Shown here piece by piece: positions 5,630-5,707 of a DNA stretch of 5,707 nucleotides. Every line of letters starts with the position of its first letter. Positions within the stretch are counted from its first letter, which is position 1. The notes under the pieces are model-generated. The model searched no databases, was not told the DNA's origin, and worked only from the letters and a program-made list of their open reading frames with translations. The stretch covers positions 1 through 5,707 of the forward strand of contig CALKCV010000543.1 of the NCBI GenBank assembly GCA_938083405.1. Direction: 5' to 3'. The stretch comes from an uncultured Microcoleaceae cyanobacterium. GTDB lineage: Bacteria > Cyanobacteriota > Cyanobacteriia > Cyanobacteriales > Microcoleaceae. The translations under genes were made by a program, and so were the position numbers.

Positions 5630-5707
5630 ATGGAGTCAAGAACAAAAATCATGTTTCAAGTCAACCCACAAATCATCTCTGAAATTTTAAATGGCGTTAA
5701 GGAAAAA
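5630..5707 (+). CDS. Possible start of a small gene, cut by right edge
   Basis: A frame opens with ATG at 5630 (MESRTKIMFQVNPQIISEIL and onward) and stays open to the last base, giving 26 residues. The start is uncertain: an in-frame ATG at 5651 (MFQVNPQIISEIL) and another at 5576 are also possible, and the frame is open back to 5492. A GGAG at 5632-5635 lies 15 nt before the 5651 ATG, rather far to act as a ribosome site. The N-terminus resembles a beta strand followed by a helix. I do not recognise the family, and with so few residues the gene itself is only probable. It lies on the same strand as the acidic-protein gene, 115 bp downstream, and could be co-transcribed. Confidence 0.4.
   Translation, partial: MESRTKIMFQVNPQIISEILNGVKEK

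Overview
The window looks like chromosomal DNA of a cyanobacterium, probably a filamentous one. The palindrome GCGATCGC (HIP1), a hallmark of cyanobacterial genomes, occurs perfectly six times (starts 607, 3359, 3615, 4097, 4198, 5538), against about 0.1 expected by chance in 5.7 kb. Base composition is moderate, starts mostly lack a strong Shine-Dalgarno, and several proteins have a cyanobacterial flavour. Species cannot be assigned from this stretch.

Layout. (1) 1-1220, minus strand, cut by the left edge: a multi-pass GT39/ArnT-like glycosyltransferase that would act on polyprenyl-phosphate-linked sugars at the plasma membrane. (2) 1221-1580: a 360-bp divergent intergenic region with no gene. 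(3) 1581-3071, plus strand: a 496-residue three-helix membrane protein of a recognisable family without known function. (4) 3061-4413, minus strand: a 450-residue large serine recombinase whose N-terminal resolvase domain has lost the catalytic serine and three active-site arginines, while the DNA-binding Recombinase and zinc-ribbon domains are intact. Its 3' end overlaps gene 3 by 11 bp, tail to tail. (5) 4410-4781, minus strand: a VOC/glyoxalase-like metalloprotein gene directly upstream of the recombinase, overlapping it by ATGA, so the two form a translationally coupled pair. A perfect TATAAT box lies just upstream. (6) 4782-5196: a 415-bp intergenic region holding the VOC promoter and a perfect 14-bp inverted repeat with a 5-nt loop (5097-5129). 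(7) 5197-5514, plus strand: a very acidic 105-residue protein of unknown function. (8) About 5630 to the right edge, plus strand: the possible beginning of another small gene.

No RNA gene, CRISPR array or complete mobile element is visible. The unusual part is the VOC plus degenerate serine recombinase pair. The recombinase carries no active site that I can recognise, has four HIP1 sites (so it is probably a long-term resident), and is coupled to a small metabolic-type enzyme rather than to phage or transposon genes. It may be a domesticated DNA-binding protein. The other genes show no clear functional link to this pair.
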